Source of the DNA: Sulfurospirillum sp. SCADC | GTDB taxonomy: Bacteria > Campylobacterota > Campylobacteria > Campylobacterales > Sulfurospirillaceae | DNA length: 64,000 nt | Assembly (NCBI RefSeq): GCF_000743525.1 | Contig: NZ_JQGK01000005.1 | Location: 96,663-160,662 of the forward strand | Reading direction: 5' to 3' | Shown here: piece by piece, positions 1-8,711 of the stretch | Layout: every line of letters starts with the position of its first letter | How positions within the stretch are numbered: the first letter of the stretch is position 1 | Position numbers and translations under genes: made by a program | The notes under the pieces: generated by a model | The model's input: the letters and a program-made list of their open reading frames with translations, nothing else | The model's database searches: none | Told to the model about the DNA's origin: nothing

Positions 1-1
1 C

Positions 2-1018
2 GATATTAAAATCGCTGATAACCATCTTTTAAAACTTTCTGTTTCTCAAAAATACGACAACCACAAAGACATCAGCTCAAAATCTCCTAATGCAGATCTT
101 AAAGATGAGAGTAAAACGTTGTCATTAGGCGCTGAATATTCATGGCAACCGAATGATAAATTGACATGGACATTAGGTGGTAGTTACGATAAAAATGAGG
201 TGACAAAAGCAGAATACCGAAACAGTGCAGGAACACACATTGCTGGAGAGTTCCCCAAATACGACTCCGATGCCTTCAACCCTCAAACCATTCTGACATT
301 TAACGCCACAAAAGAGTTGATGTTTTACGGAAGCATCTCTCAAAAAAGTAACATGCCAACACTGAAAGATCGTTACTCTTCAAAATTTGGAGATTATATT
401 CTCAATCCTAGCTTGGATGCAGAACGTTCTACGACGTATGAAGTCGGCAGTGATTGGGCATTTGTGGACGATCATCATGCAAAAGTAGCGCTTTTTTACA
501 CCAAAACAAAAGATTATATTGCTTCCGTGAGTGGTTTAACCAATACAGATGCTACGCTGGGTTGTACCGGTACCAACTGTAAACAGATGCAAAATTTTGA
601 TCAAGAAGAGCATAAAGGTGTGGAAATTAGCTTGGATTCGCTGTGGAGCAGTCAGCTTAAAAGTACGCTCTCTTACACCTATATTGACGCAGAAATTGAA
701 GACAGTAAAACGGCAAATGCTCAGTACACGACCGATACACCCAAACACAGTTATTATGCAAGCATGACCTATTCACCGATTCATTCGATTGATATTACTC
801 CTATCCTTCGACACGAAGGTGAGCGTTATTCCAACGTAACAGGCAGTGAAAAGAGCAGTTCGTATACGGTGGCAGATATACGCGTTGCGTACAGACCTGT
901 CAAAGCGCTTGAACTCGCCGTTGGCATTAAAAATCTCTTTGATGAGCTTTATTACTACAATAATGGCTATGTTCAAGAGGGTCGAAACTATTACGCGAAT
1001 GTGCGTTATAGCTTCTAA
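2..1018 (+). CDS. TonB-dependent outer-membrane receptor, C-terminal part
   Basis: The reading frame is open from base 2, so the gene begins before the window; about 338 residues are visible. They show alternating aromatic/hydrophobic strands typical of a 22-stranded TonB barrel, including a late NLFDELYYY segment and a terminal RNYYANVRYSF with the C-terminal Phe used by the BAM complex. The plug domain and signal peptide are outside the window. The substrate cannot be read from the barrel alone. It differs from the copper-type receptor at 27587-29572. A CNC-like pair (GCTGTNC) sits in an extracellular-loop-like stretch. Family call is secure; substrate unknown. Confidence 0.9.
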   Translation, partial: DIKIADNHLLKLSVSQKYDNHKDISSKSPNADLKDESKTLSLGAEYSWQPNDKLTWTLGGSYDKNEVTKAEYRNSAGTHIAGEFPKYDSDAFNPQTILTFNATKELMFYGSISQKSNMPTLKDRYSSKFGDYILNPSLDAERSTTYEVGSDWAFVDDHHAKVALFYTKTKDYIASVSGLTNTDATLGCTGTNCKQMQNFDQEEHKGVEISLDSLWSSQLKSTLSYTYIDAEIEDSKTANAQYTTDTPKHSYYASMTYSPIHSIDITPILRHEGERYSNVTGSEKSSSYTVADIRVAYRPVKALELAVGIKNLFDELYYYNNGYVQEGRNYYANVRYSF

Positions 1019-1023
1019 AACGC

Positions 1024-1035
1024 TTTACATGTAAA
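1024..1035. repeat. TTTACATGTAAA palindrome (family of 35 in this window)
   Basis: First copy of a palindrome whose 10-bp core TTACATGTAA occurs 35 times by eye. Core start positions: 1025, 6876, 6889, 8016, 8513, 8536, 9684, 10208, 13273, 13871, 17718, 20632, 24329, 25843, 29576, 29884, 30927, 32253, 32477, 34036, 38898, 40325, 41876, 43254, 44104, 44988, 45978, 48015, 48462, 49295, 51696, 56423, 58457, 61561, 63101. Roughly half lie inside genes, where they read as FTCK/FTCN, LHVK/LHVT or a terminal YM-stop. Many others directly follow stop codons or precede start codons. Function unknown. Confidence 0.95.
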
Positions 1036-1037
1036 AC

Positions 1038-1067
1038 AGTTCAGAGGGCTTTAATGTTCTCTGAACT
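1038..1067 (+). terminator. Possible terminator after TonB receptor
   Basis: A 9-bp perfect stem (AGTTCAGAG / CTCTGAACT) with a 12-nt loop lies 20 bases after the receptor stop. It is not followed by a clean U tract, so termination is uncertain. Confidence 0.45.
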
Positions 1068-1351
1068 ATACTTCCTTCATCCGCTTTAGCCCCCCGAGTA
1101 ATATGCTTAATTTGCATATTTAAGTTACTTTTAAGTTTTTAAACTACTCTTTTTAACCCATTCTCACCTAAGCAAATCTGTGGTAAATTTTCTAAAAATC
1201 GGTCAACAACTGTTTACTAATTTCATAAAATGAAGCATCAAACAAGGGCAATAGTTTCACAAAGAGTTCATGTTTTCCCCTTGTTTTCGAGGTTTGTGAA
1301 CGGTTTGAAGTAAATAAGACTAAATCGGTCTACTTTTGTTGACTTTAAGAA

Positions 1352-2110
1352 ATGAGGAACAAAGACGTGATAAATAAAGAATCGGTTAATAAAGCCCGCT
1401 CACTCTACTATGGCTTTTTGAGCAAAATGTTTGTTTTTACGACAAACAGTGATCGCTATTTAGGAATTAATGAAGCACTTGAAGTGATGATACAAAATCC
1501 TATGGATGAAAATTCGGGTGAAGCACTCAAAGAGATTCAAGCTTTTTTAAAGACCTGTGGACAAACTGCCTTGGTTCAAGAGTACGATGACATCTTCCAC
1601 AACCCTGCTTATAAAGTGGTTCGCAATACCGCTTCGTATTATGACGAAGGCGTTGAGAGCGGTCACCAACGACTCGCCGTTAAAAACTTCCTTGCCAAAA
1701 CCAAAATCAGACGTGATGAAAACCATTTTAAAGAGAATGAAGACAGCGTTGGGTTTATTTTCACCTTTATGCACGAACTGATCGAGCTCATTATGCACGG
1801 TGGAAAAGAGTACGAAACTATTCAACACTGTCTTTTTGTTGAAGTGATTAATCCGTTTGTGGATGAATTTGTTATCAATGTTTACGAACATCCGATGTCT
1901 AAAGCGTATCAATCCGTCGCGATTGTGTTAAATGCGTTTATGGCGTTTGAGCGCATGTACTTTGAGGTTGCAAAACCTCCTTTCAAAGAAAAAGTAAGGG
2001 TTCAAAAACCCGTCGAAATGATCTCAGGTGCCGAAGCAAAAAGACGTGCTGAAAATAAAGCTAAAAAGATGGCTGGGCTTGAAGCCAAAGTGGAGCGCGC
2101 TCTGCGCTAG
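1352..2110 (+). CDS. TorD/DmsD-family chaperone of formate dehydrogenase
   Basis: Predicted cytoplasmic chaperone that guards assembly and Tat export of the molybdo/tungsto enzyme encoded downstream. The protein is all-helical and carries the family-like YDDIFHNP motif near residue 75 and a FTFMHELIELIMHGG helix near 145. A Lys/Ala-rich tail (AKRRAENKAKKMAG) ends it. No signal peptide. The gene is first in the fdh operon, as in Campylobacter. The ATG at 1352 has no good ribosome site; the GTG at 1367 (codon 6) has AGGA eight bases upstream and may be the true start. Family assignment is by motif and context. Confidence 0.85.
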   Translation: MRNKDVINKESVNKARSLYYGFLSKMFVFTTNSDRYLGINEALEVMIQNPMDENSGEALKEIQAFLKTCGQTALVQEYDDIFHNPAYKVVRNTASYYDEGVESGHQRLAVKNFLAKTKIRRDENHFKENEDSVGFIFTFMHELIELIMHGGKEYETIQHCLFVEVINPFVDEFVINVYEHPMSKAYQSVAIVLNAFMAFERMYFEVAKPPFKEKVRVQKPVEMISGAEAKRRAENKAKKMAGLEAKVERALR

Positions 2111-2116
2111 CAACTT

Positions 2117-2160
2117 AAGAGATTGCTCAAAAGTACATTGGCACTTTTGAGCAATCTCTT
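2117..2160 (+). terminator. 18-bp intercistronic hairpin in fdh operon
   Basis: Perfect 18-bp arms (2117-2134 and 2143-2160) with an 8-nt loop lie between the chaperone and the small Tat gene. No U tract follows. It may be a partial terminator or an mRNA-stability element separating the chaperone message from the structural genes. Confidence 0.6.
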
Positions 2161-2193
2161 GCAAAAGAGATTTAACCCTTTTAGGAGGCTAAT

Positions 2194-2391
2194 ATGAACG
2201 AAAGCAGACGTGGCTTTGTCGCAAAAGCTGCACTGGTCGGCGCAGTTGCTGCCGTTGGTGCTGTGGGCGCGACAGCGAGTTCTTCTGGAACAAAAGGTTC
2301 AAATGGCGTTGTTGTAGGTAAATCTAAAAAGAAAGAGATTACCTATAAGAAAACACAAGCATGGGAAGATTATTATAAATCTGCCCTATAA
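2194..2391 (+). CDS. Small Tat-signal protein of formate dehydrogenase operon
   Basis: A 65-residue protein beginning MNESRRGFVAKAALVGA, a twin-arginine signal followed by an Ala/Gly/Val-rich hydrophobic stretch. The rest is a short basic segment ending TQAWEDYYKSAL. It has an excellent ribosome site (AGGAGG) and lies 18 bases before fdhA. Small Tat proteins of this kind occupy the same position in Campylobacter/Wolinella fdh operons. Role unknown; it may be an export partner or a membrane-anchored accessory subunit of Fdh. Confidence 0.8.
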   Translation: MNESRRGFVAKAALVGAVAAVGAVGATASSSGTKGSNGVVVGKSKKKEITYKKTQAWEDYYKSAL

Positions 2392-2409
2392 ACGAGGAGG
2401 CATAACGTT

Positions 2410-5268
2410 ATGGAAAAAACAACAGAACGTGCTTTAAGTACGACTGTAGGTCGTAGATCGTTCCTCAAAATGGCAGCCGTTGCAAGCGTATTTGGCGCTA
2501 CTTCGGGTTTTGCTGGTGAGAATGTGACACGAGCCGCAACAGAGGAAGAGGTGAAAAACCCATTTCCTGGAAGCAAAAAAGTTAAGACGATCTGTACATC
2601 ATGCTCTGTTGGATGTGGTGTGATCGCCGAGGTTCAAAACGGTGTATGGGTTCGTCAAGAAGTTGCTCAAGACCACCCAATCAGCCTTGGCGGACACTGC
2701 TGTAAAGGTGCAGATATGATCGATATGGTCAGATCTGAAGTACGCCTCAAATACCCAATGGTTAAAGAAAATGGTCAGTGGAAACGTTTAAGTTGGGACG
2801 ATGCGCTTAACCGCATTGCTAACAAATTGGCAGAGCTTAAGAAAAAAGATGGCCCTGATGCCGTTCAGTTCTTAGGATCAGCCAAAATGAGTAATGAGCA
2901 AGCCTACTATTTTAGAAAGTTTGCAGCATTCTTTGGTACCAATAACACAGATCATCAAGCGAGAATCTGACACTCTTCCACAGTCGCCGGTGTGGCGAAT
3001 ACATTTGGATACGGTGCTATGACAAACTCCCTTGGAGATATTCAGAAGTCAAAGTCTATTATTATTTTTGGCGCAAATCCAGCGGTAAACCATCCAGTTG
3101 GTTTCCAACATTTCTTAAAAGCAAAAGAGAGAAATAACTCTCAATTAATCGTTATTGATCCTCGTTTTACGAAAACGGCTGCTAAAGCAGATATTTTTGC
3201 TCAAATTCGCCCAGGAACTGACATTCCTTTTATGTATGGAATGCTCCATATTATCTTCAAAAATGGTTGGGAAGATAAAGAGTATATTGATGCACGCGTT
3301 TTTGGTATGGATAAAATCAGAGAGGAAGCTGCCAAATGGACACCTGAATTGGTTGCCGATGTTACAGGCGTTCCTGCTGAAAAATTGATTCAAATTACAA
3401 CGTTATATTCAAAAAATCGTCCGGGTACACTCATCTGGGCTATGGGTCTGACCCAGCACAGCATTGGTACCTCTAATACACGCCTTGCTCCGATTCTTCA
3501 ACTTGCTCTTGGCAACATGGGAAAAGCGGGTGGTGGTACAAACATTCTAAGAGGTCACGACAACGTTCAAGGTGCGACCGATATGGGCTGTTTAGCAGAC
3601 TCACTTCCAGGCTACTATGGACTAGCAGCAGGCTCTTGGAAATACTTTGCAAAACAGTGGGGTGTAGAGTATGACTACATCGTTTCTCAGTTTAAAGATG
3701 CTTCTTGGATGGAGAAAAATGGTTTCTCACTAGCACGTTGGTGGGCAGGTGTTGCAGGCGTTAAAAGCGATGATAAAATCGAAAATGCAGGCACAACCCT
3801 CAAAGCACTCATTGTTATGGGAAATGGTATCACCTCTGTTGCGCAACAAGCGAAAATCAAAGAGGGTCTTGATAATTTAGAGATGATCGTTTTGGCAGAT
3901 CCATTCGTCAACGAAGCGGCGATCTTGACCGATAAAAAAGACAACGTCTTCATTCTTCCAGCAGCAACGCAGTTTGAGACCAGTGGTTTGGTTGTTGCAA
4001 CGAATAGAAGTGCGCAATGGCGTTACAAAGTCGTCGAGCCTCTTTATGAGAGCAAAGCCGATCAAGACATCATGTTTGAGCTTGCAAAGCGTTTAGGTTT
4101 TTATGAGCAATATACCAAAGGTATGTTGATGCAAGAGACCAAAGATGGTAAGTTAGAGATGATTCCTGAGAAGAAAACATTTACATGGCCCGAAGATGCG
4201 ACCAATGAAATTGCACGTATCATCAAAACCATCGGTTTAACCGGTTGGACAGCGGAACGTGTTAAAAAACATACCGACAACTGGCATATGTTTGATGAAG
4301 TAACCGGTGCGGGAATGGGACCAATGAAAGGCGAATATTACGGACTTCCATGGCCTTGTTGGACGAAAACACACGGCGGTTCTCCAAACCTTTACGATAC
4401 CAGCATTACTGTTGCTGAGGGTGGTATGGGCTTTAGAAATAACTTTGGTTTGGAAAAAGACGGTGTCAATCTCTTGGCTGAAAAAGGCTCTTTCCCTAAA
4501 GGCTCAAAAATTGAGACGGGTTATCCTGAGATCACCAAAGAGAACATCGAAAAAGTGCTTGGTATTACATTGACCGAGGAAGAAAAAGCGGCATGTGGTG
4601 CAAACTGGAAAGTCGATAACAGCAATATCTTGGTTCAAAAATGCCTCGAAGCGGGCGTTTGTCCTTATGGTAACGCGAAAGCCAGAGCGATTGTTTGGAA
4701 CTTCCCAGATCATATCCCTATGCACCGTGAGCCATTGCACTCACCACGAACCGATTTGGCACAAAAATATCCAGCGTATCCGGATAAAGCAAACCACTTC
4801 CGTGTTATGACGAAGTATATCTCTGTTCAAAGTGCTGCTGATTATGCGAAAGATTTCCCTATCAACATGGTCACAGGTCGTTTAGTTACCATGAATGGTG
4901 CAGGTATCGAAAATAGAGCGTCGAAGTACATTGCAGCCTTAACTCCTGAGATGTTCTGTGACATTCACCCTGATTTAGCGCTTAAACATGGCATTCGAAA
5001 CGGTGGAATGATGTGGGTACACTCACCTGAAGGGACTAAAATCAAAGTGAAAGCGAAGTACTCTCAGAGTGTTCTTCCTGATATGGTCTTTATGCCATTC
5101 CACTTTGCAGGATATTTTCAAGGAACAGATAGAACAGGGAATTTCCCAGCAGGAACGAAGCCTTATGCAAGCGGTGAGAGTGTCAATACCGTTACAAACT
5201 ATGGTTACGACATCATTACGCAAATTCCTGAAACTAAAGGCGGTCTATGCCGCATCGAAAAAGCGTAG
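2410..5268 (+). CDS. fdhA: Formate dehydrogenase catalytic subunit with selenocysteine (Sec187)
   Basis: Large periplasmic molybdo/tungsto-bis-MGD subunit oxidising formate to CO2. The frame is interrupted only by TGA at 2968-2970, in the context ARI-U-HSSTVAG, the known Sec site of Fdh. Read as Sec the product is 952 residues. Residues 14-20 are the Tat motif GRRSFLK. C62, C65, C69 and C97 or C98 bind a [4Fe-4S] cluster. The C-terminal half has the dinucleotide-binding fold with MVTGRLV and DIHPDLA segments. A SECIS-like hairpin follows the UGA, and selD, yedF and selC are elsewhere in the window. An automatic caller would wrongly split this gene into 2410-2970 and 2992-5268. Confidence 0.97.
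2968..3000 (+). promoter_or_regulatory. UGA Sec codon and SECIS-like hairpin in fdhA
   Basis: The UGA at 2968-2970 is followed by a short hairpin with stem TCGCC (2984-2988), loop GGTGT (2989-2993) and GGCGA (2994-2998). Bacterial SECIS elements lie within about 40 nt after the UGA and carry GGU-type bases in the apical loop bound by SelB; this fits. Confidence 0.85.
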
Positions 5269-5277
5269 GGGGAGCAG

Positions 5278-5880
5278 ATGGATTACGCAAGAATGAAATT
5301 TTACTGCGATGAGAGCAGATGTATAGAGTGTGATGGCTGTAGCGTAGCATGTGCCGAAGCCCATGAGCTTCCTGTTGGTATCAGCAGACGAAAAGTCGTG
5401 ACGATCAATGAAGGTATTCCAGGCAAAGAGATGAGTACATCCATTGCATGTATGCACTGTACCGATGCCCCATGTGAGCAAGTATGCCCCGTGGATTGTT
5501 TCTATATCAGAGAAGACGGTATCGTCTTACATGATAAAGAGAAATGTATCGGTTGTGGCTACTGCTTGTACGCATGCCCATTTGGTGCTCCTCAGTTCCC
5601 AAGAGATGGCGCCTTTGGTGCCAAAGGGGCGATGGATAAATGTACCATGTGTGCCGGTGGACCACTTGAGACGAACTCCGAAAAAGAGCGACATCTCTAT
5701 GGTCAAAACCGTATCGCTGAGGGAAAAGTACCGGTGTGCGCAGCGATGTGTTCAACCAAAGCACTTCTAGTAGGTGACGCAGAATCAGTCTCTAACGTTT
5801 ACAGAGCGCGTGTAATGGCTCGTGGTGGAAAAGGCTCAAACTCTCCTTACGGATGGGATAAGGCATATAAAAACCAATGA
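5278..5880 (+). CDS. fdhB: Formate dehydrogenase iron-sulfur subunit
   Basis: Electron-transfer subunit passing electrons from FdhA to the cytochrome b. Four cysteine groups for [4Fe-4S] clusters are visible: CIECDGCSVAC (about 15-25), CMHCTDAPCEQVCP (about 59-72), CIGCGYCLYACP (about 90-101) and the split CTMC ... CAAMC group. It has no signal peptide, as expected if it is exported with FdhA by the hitch-hiker Tat route. GGGGAG lies just before the ATG. The stop overlaps the ribosome site region of fdhC. Confidence 0.95.
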   Translation: MDYARMKFYCDESRCIECDGCSVACAEAHELPVGISRRKVVTINEGIPGKEMSTSIACMHCTDAPCEQVCPVDCFYIREDGIVLHDKEKCIGCGYCLYACPFGAPQFPRDGAFGAKGAMDKCTMCAGGPLETNSEKERHLYGQNRIAEGKVPVCAAMCSTKALLVGDAESVSNVYRARVMARGGKGSNSPYGWDKAYKNQ

Positions 5881-5891
5881 AAGGAGCAGCA

Positions 5892-6791
5892 ATGAAAAAG
5901 TCTATTATCCTGTTCATTGCACTCCTTGGTCTGGCATCAGTGGCATACGCCGCTGATAGCCAAATCTGGGGTGAGATGCGCATCCAAAATATCCTAGGAT
6001 ACGGACAAGAAGAGTCATGGAAATTAGGACCCTTGTTCACCATGCTACAGCACAAATACTTTGCATGGATCTTCCTAGGCGTGTTAATCGGAGTACCTGC
6101 AGCCTTCTTTATCCATTATAAGATTATAGGGCCTAAAGTGTTTCCTCACAGTGAAAAGAAATACTACGCCTTTAGTCTCTATAACCGTATTATTCACCAA
6201 GTAGCCGCAGTGAGCTTCTTGGTCATTATCCCCACAGGATTCATCATCGTCTTTGGTGACTTCTTTGGAGGTGGAACCTTTGTAAGAATGGCAAAAAACC
6301 TTCATGGTATCTTTACCATTCCCTTTACCATCGTCGTCATTCCTATGGCACTCATGTGGCTTAAAGAAGCCCTCTTTAATATGGATGATGTCAAATGGTT
6401 TATGATTCTAGGTGGTTATTTATCCAAAGAGAAAAAACCAATCTTGGCAGGGAAGTTTAATGCCGGTCAAAAGATGTGGTACTGGGTCGCCATACTGGGA
6501 GGAATCACCATGATCTTAAGTGGTGCTATGATGTACTTCCTAGACTTTAAAATGGAGATGTTGCATAACCTTGCAGGTATGAGTCAAATCGACCTCTTAA
6601 GAGCTGCCGCAATCCTTCATAATGTGATGGGCTTTATAGTCTTAGCTCTTTTTATTACCCATGTCTATATGTCTATGTTTGCTATTAAAGGAGCTGTGCA
6701 TAGCATTATCACAGGGTATATTGAAGAAGAGGAACTAAAAATCCTTCACAGCACATGGTATAAGAAGCTTAAGGATCAGGGTAAGTTTTAA
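5892..6791 (+). CDS. fdhC: Formate dehydrogenase cytochrome b subunit
   Basis: Membrane subunit carrying electrons from FdhB to the quinone pool. Starting at the ATG at 5892 (AAGGAG at 5881-5886) gives a clear signal peptide, MKKSIILFIALLGLASVAYA. An upstream in-frame ATG at 5877 would add five residues and is unlikely. Four or more hydrophobic helices follow, with His residues on them (HKYFAWIF, NRIIHQVAAVS, NLHGIFTIPF, AAILHNVMGF, ITHVYMSMF) suitable for two b hemes. 299 residues. Last gene of the structural operon. Confidence 0.93.
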   Translation: MKKSIILFIALLGLASVAYAADSQIWGEMRIQNILGYGQEESWKLGPLFTMLQHKYFAWIFLGVLIGVPAAFFIHYKIIGPKVFPHSEKKYYAFSLYNRIIHQVAAVSFLVIIPTGFIIVFGDFFGGGTFVRMAKNLHGIFTIPFTIVVIPMALMWLKEALFNMDDVKWFMILGGYLSKEKKPILAGKFNAGQKMWYWVAILGGITMILSGAMMYFLDFKMEMLHNLAGMSQIDLLRAAAILHNVMGFIVLALFITHVYMSMFAIKGAVHSIITGYIEEEELKILHSTWYKKLKDQGKF

Positions 6792-6796
6792 TGTTA

Positions 6797-6837
6797 CACG
6801 CTTTCCAAGCCAAGCTTGAAAAGCTACGTTAGACACT
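6797..6837. repeat. Dispersed intergenic repeat, copy 1
   Basis: Imperfect hairpin around AAGCCAAGCTT followed by GCTACGTTAGACACT. Related copies lie at 24708-24746 and 59893-59931. All three are in intergenic DNA close to gene ends. Confidence 0.75.
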
Positions 6838-6842
6838 TCTCA

Positions 6843-6867
6843 CTAAAGCTTGCCTCCTAGGAGGCAG
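6843..6867 (+). repeat. CTAAAGCTTGCCTC / GAGGCAGA hairpin, copy 1
   Basis: Starts CTAAAGCTTGCCTC, then the palindrome GCCTCCTAGGAGGC (6852-6865) and CAGA. A closely matching copy lies on the minus strand at 58513-58537, just after the dcu gene. Both are 3' to genes on their own strand, so they may be mobile hairpins or part of termination. Confidence 0.7.
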
Positions 6868-6896
6868 AAATTGTTTTACATGTAAGCTTTACATGT

Positions 6897-6941
6897 AAAG
6901 AGCAAGAGCGTAAAATCTCTTGCTCTTTCTTTATTTTTTAG
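6897..6941 (+). terminator. Rho-independent terminator after fdhC
   Basis: Stem of 12 bp (6897-6908 with 6917-6928; GAGCAAGAG / CTCTTGCTC core), 8-nt loop, followed by CTTTATTTTTT. The left arm overlaps the end of a TTTACATGTAAA copy. Confidence 0.88.
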
Positions 6942-6944
6942 TGG

Positions 6945-6950
6945 TACAAT
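6945..6950 (+). promoter_or_regulatory. Possible -10 box of the fdhD promoter
   Basis: TACAAT in the context GTGGTACAATATGC, 30 bases before the fdhD ATG and just after the fdhC terminator. No clear -35 was found, which is common in this phylum. Confidence 0.5.
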
Positions 6951-6979
6951 ATGCGTTAAAAGCACGTTAAGGGGAAGGT

Positions 6980-7768
6980 ATGGAGCCAGTTTATTCAACC
7001 AAGATTACGAAGGTTAAAGGCAAAGAGATGTTTGAGCGAGAGGATACACTCGTTCGTGAAATCAAGCTAGAAATGTATGTCAATGGCGAAAAAATAGGCG
7101 CTGTTATGGCAACCCCTGTCGATCAAGAAGCCTTGGCGATTGGGTATTTGATGAGCGAAAATATCATCGAAAAATTCAGCGATGTCATTTCACTCAAACT
7201 TCTCAATGATGGTATGCAAGTCCACATCGAAGCCAAAGTCAATGAGGCTAGCATCAAAAAACTGAATGCTGAGGGTGTGGTTATCAGCGGTTGTGGCAAG
7301 AGTATGACGGCAAACATCGACCCTGAAGCGATTGAAGCCAAAGTCATCAAAAGTAATTTTAGCATTCGCGCGGAGCTTCTCAGCAGAGAGATGAGCCAGT
7401 TTTACACCGAGTGCCCGTTGTATGAACAGACAGGCTGTGTGCATACGGCGAAACTCTTTACCGATGCGCATACCTACTTTATTGGCGAGGACATCGCGCA
7501 GCACAATACGATTGATAAAGTCGTTGGCAAAGCGCAGATGGCAGGCATTGATGTCAGCAACGCCTTTTTGATGGTAAGTGGCAGGCTCTCTTCGGAGATG
7601 GTCGCCAAAGCGGTTATGCACCAGATCCCCATTCTTGCATCGCGTACGGCTTCAACCTGTTTGGGCTTGATGATCGCTGAGAAATTTGGACTCACGCTCA
7701 TCGGGTTTGTGCGTGGGGACACGATGAATATCTATCGCCATCCAAGGCGAATCGTCGTAGAGGAGTAG
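6980..7768 (+). CDS. fdhD: FdhD sulfurtransferase for formate dehydrogenase
   Basis: FdhD delivers sulfur from a cysteine desulfurase to the Mo/W-bis-MGD cofactor, a step needed for Fdh activity. The 262-residue protein shows the family landmarks: SGCGKSM near residue 100, EQTGCVHTAKLF near 150 and the ASRTAST segment near 220. The canonical E. coli CxxC is reduced to the single Cys of SGCGK. GGGGAAGG precedes the ATG. It starts a new transcription unit with the regulator downstream, 3 bases away. Confidence 0.93.
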   Translation: MEPVYSTKITKVKGKEMFEREDTLVREIKLEMYVNGEKIGAVMATPVDQEALAIGYLMSENIIEKFSDVISLKLLNDGMQVHIEAKVNEASIKKLNAEGVVISGCGKSMTANIDPEAIEAKVIKSNFSIRAELLSREMSQFYTECPLYEQTGCVHTAKLFTDAHTYFIGEDIAQHNTIDKVVGKAQMAGIDVSNAFLMVSGRLSSEMVAKAVMHQIPILASRTASTCLGLMIAEKFGLTLIGFVRGDTMNIYRHPRRIVVEE

Positions 7769-7771
7769 ACC

Positions 7772-8509
7772 ATGTCTGAGATGGAAGCGTTGATCAAACA
7801 CTATTTGAATGAACAAGGCAAACTAAACTGCACCGATGGCTTTAAAATTGCGGCAAAGCTGAAATGCTCGACACTTGAAGTGGGTGCGTACGCCAAAGCG
7901 ATGGACATTCGCATCGACGCCTGTGAACTGGGGCAGTTTGGAAAATTGGAAGGTGGCATCTACGATGTTGAGGCAGAAAACCGCCTCAAACCGCTTTTGG
8001 ATGAGAAAAACCGCGTTACATGTAAAGCAGCGCGTGCTGCCGCTGCTGGCATTGGGCTTAAAAAAATCCGTGGAACACTCAAAGAGAAAAACTACGATGT
8101 CACCTTTTGTGAGCTGGGCTGTTTTAAAGAGAAATTACGCCCTCGCTTGTATGTAAAAACCAAAACATGGATCGAAAATTCGGAAGGTGAACTGCTTTTT
8201 GGTAAGGGTAAAACCGAGATTTTAGAGTTGATCGAGCAGGAAGGCTCTATCTCTAAAGCGTCTGAAAAAATCGGGATGAACTACAAAAAAGCGTGGACAC
8301 ACATTAAGATTTTACAACGTAACATCAATGACACGATGGTGCAAACCAGACAAGGTGGCGGTGAAGATGCAGGAACGACATTGACTCCAGTTGCCCTTGA
8401 ATATATGGAAAACTATCGAAAGTTACAAGCCGACATTGAAAACTATGCGAATGAGCGTTTCAAAGAGCTGTTTTTAAAACCTCGCAATCAAAAAGAGTTT
8501 AAAGAATAG
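7772..8509 (+). CDS. ModE-like molybdate/tungstate regulator with duplicated N-terminal domain
   Basis: The C-terminal half (about 140-200) is a ModE-type winged helix: GKGKTEILELIEQEGSISKA, then SEKIGMNYKKAWTHIK. The N-terminal 120 residues are not a Mop/TOBE sensor but contain two related units, ending CELGQFGK (about 51-58) and CELGCFKEK (about 113-121), each after a helix-turn-helix-like KIAAKLKCS / ARAAAAGIG segment. No obvious molbindin domain is seen, so the effector is unclear. It sits between fdhD and the wtp genes, so control of Fdh and oxyanion uptake is likely. The gene contains a copy of the palindrome at 8016. Confidence 0.8.
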   Translation: MSEMEALIKHYLNEQGKLNCTDGFKIAAKLKCSTLEVGAYAKAMDIRIDACELGQFGKLEGGIYDVEAENRLKPLLDEKNRVTCKAARAAAAGIGLKKIRGTLKEKNYDVTFCELGCFKEKLRPRLYVKTKTWIENSEGELLFGKGKTEILELIEQEGSISKASEKIGMNYKKAWTHIKILQRNINDTMVQTRQGGGEDAGTTLTPVALEYMENYRKLQADIENYANERFKELFLKPRNQKEFKE

Positions 8510-8664
8510 ACCTTACATGTAACGATGCAACATCTTTACATGTAAACCATTCCTCCTCGCACGATGCTTTGTGACGAAGCTATTTTGGTGCTATACATAT
8601 TGTGTAAGATTGCTTGGTTAAACGGTTTGAAAAAAGGTCTTGGTGGACGGGTGCCATGAAGCCA

Positions 8665-8684
8665 TTTGCATAAAAATATGCAAA
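8665..8684. promoter_or_regulatory. Inverted repeat upstream of wtpA, possible operator
   Basis: TTTGCATA-AAAA-TATGCAAA, perfect 8-bp arms, 27 bases before the wtpA start. The position suits repression by the adjacent ModE-like protein, but it does not match the E. coli ModE box, so the link is an inference. Confidence 0.55.
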
Positions 8685-8711
8685 AAATACATAGCTTAAA
8701 AAGGAGTTTTT

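Larger units (their letters stand above)
1019..1351. other. Intergenic region between TonB receptor and fdh operon
   Basis: 333 bases without a gene. They hold a copy of the TTACATGTAA palindrome, a 9-bp hairpin right after it, and an AT-rich stretch before the chaperone gene that probably contains the fdh promoter. A loose inverted repeat (GTTTCACAAA ... TTTGTGAAC, about 1252-1300) could be an operator. No clear -35/-10 pair could be assigned with confidence. Confidence 0.5.

Noticed and set aside
2992..5268. Separate 758-residue ORF after the UGA in fdhA
   Set aside because: Same frame as 2410-2970, and the UGA is in a canonical Sec context with a SECIS-like hairpin; it is one gene.
8513..8546. 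Two palindrome copies before wtpA as a ModE box
   Set aside because: The same palindrome is scattered all over the window, including inside unrelated genes, so its presence here is not specific evidence for ModE binding.
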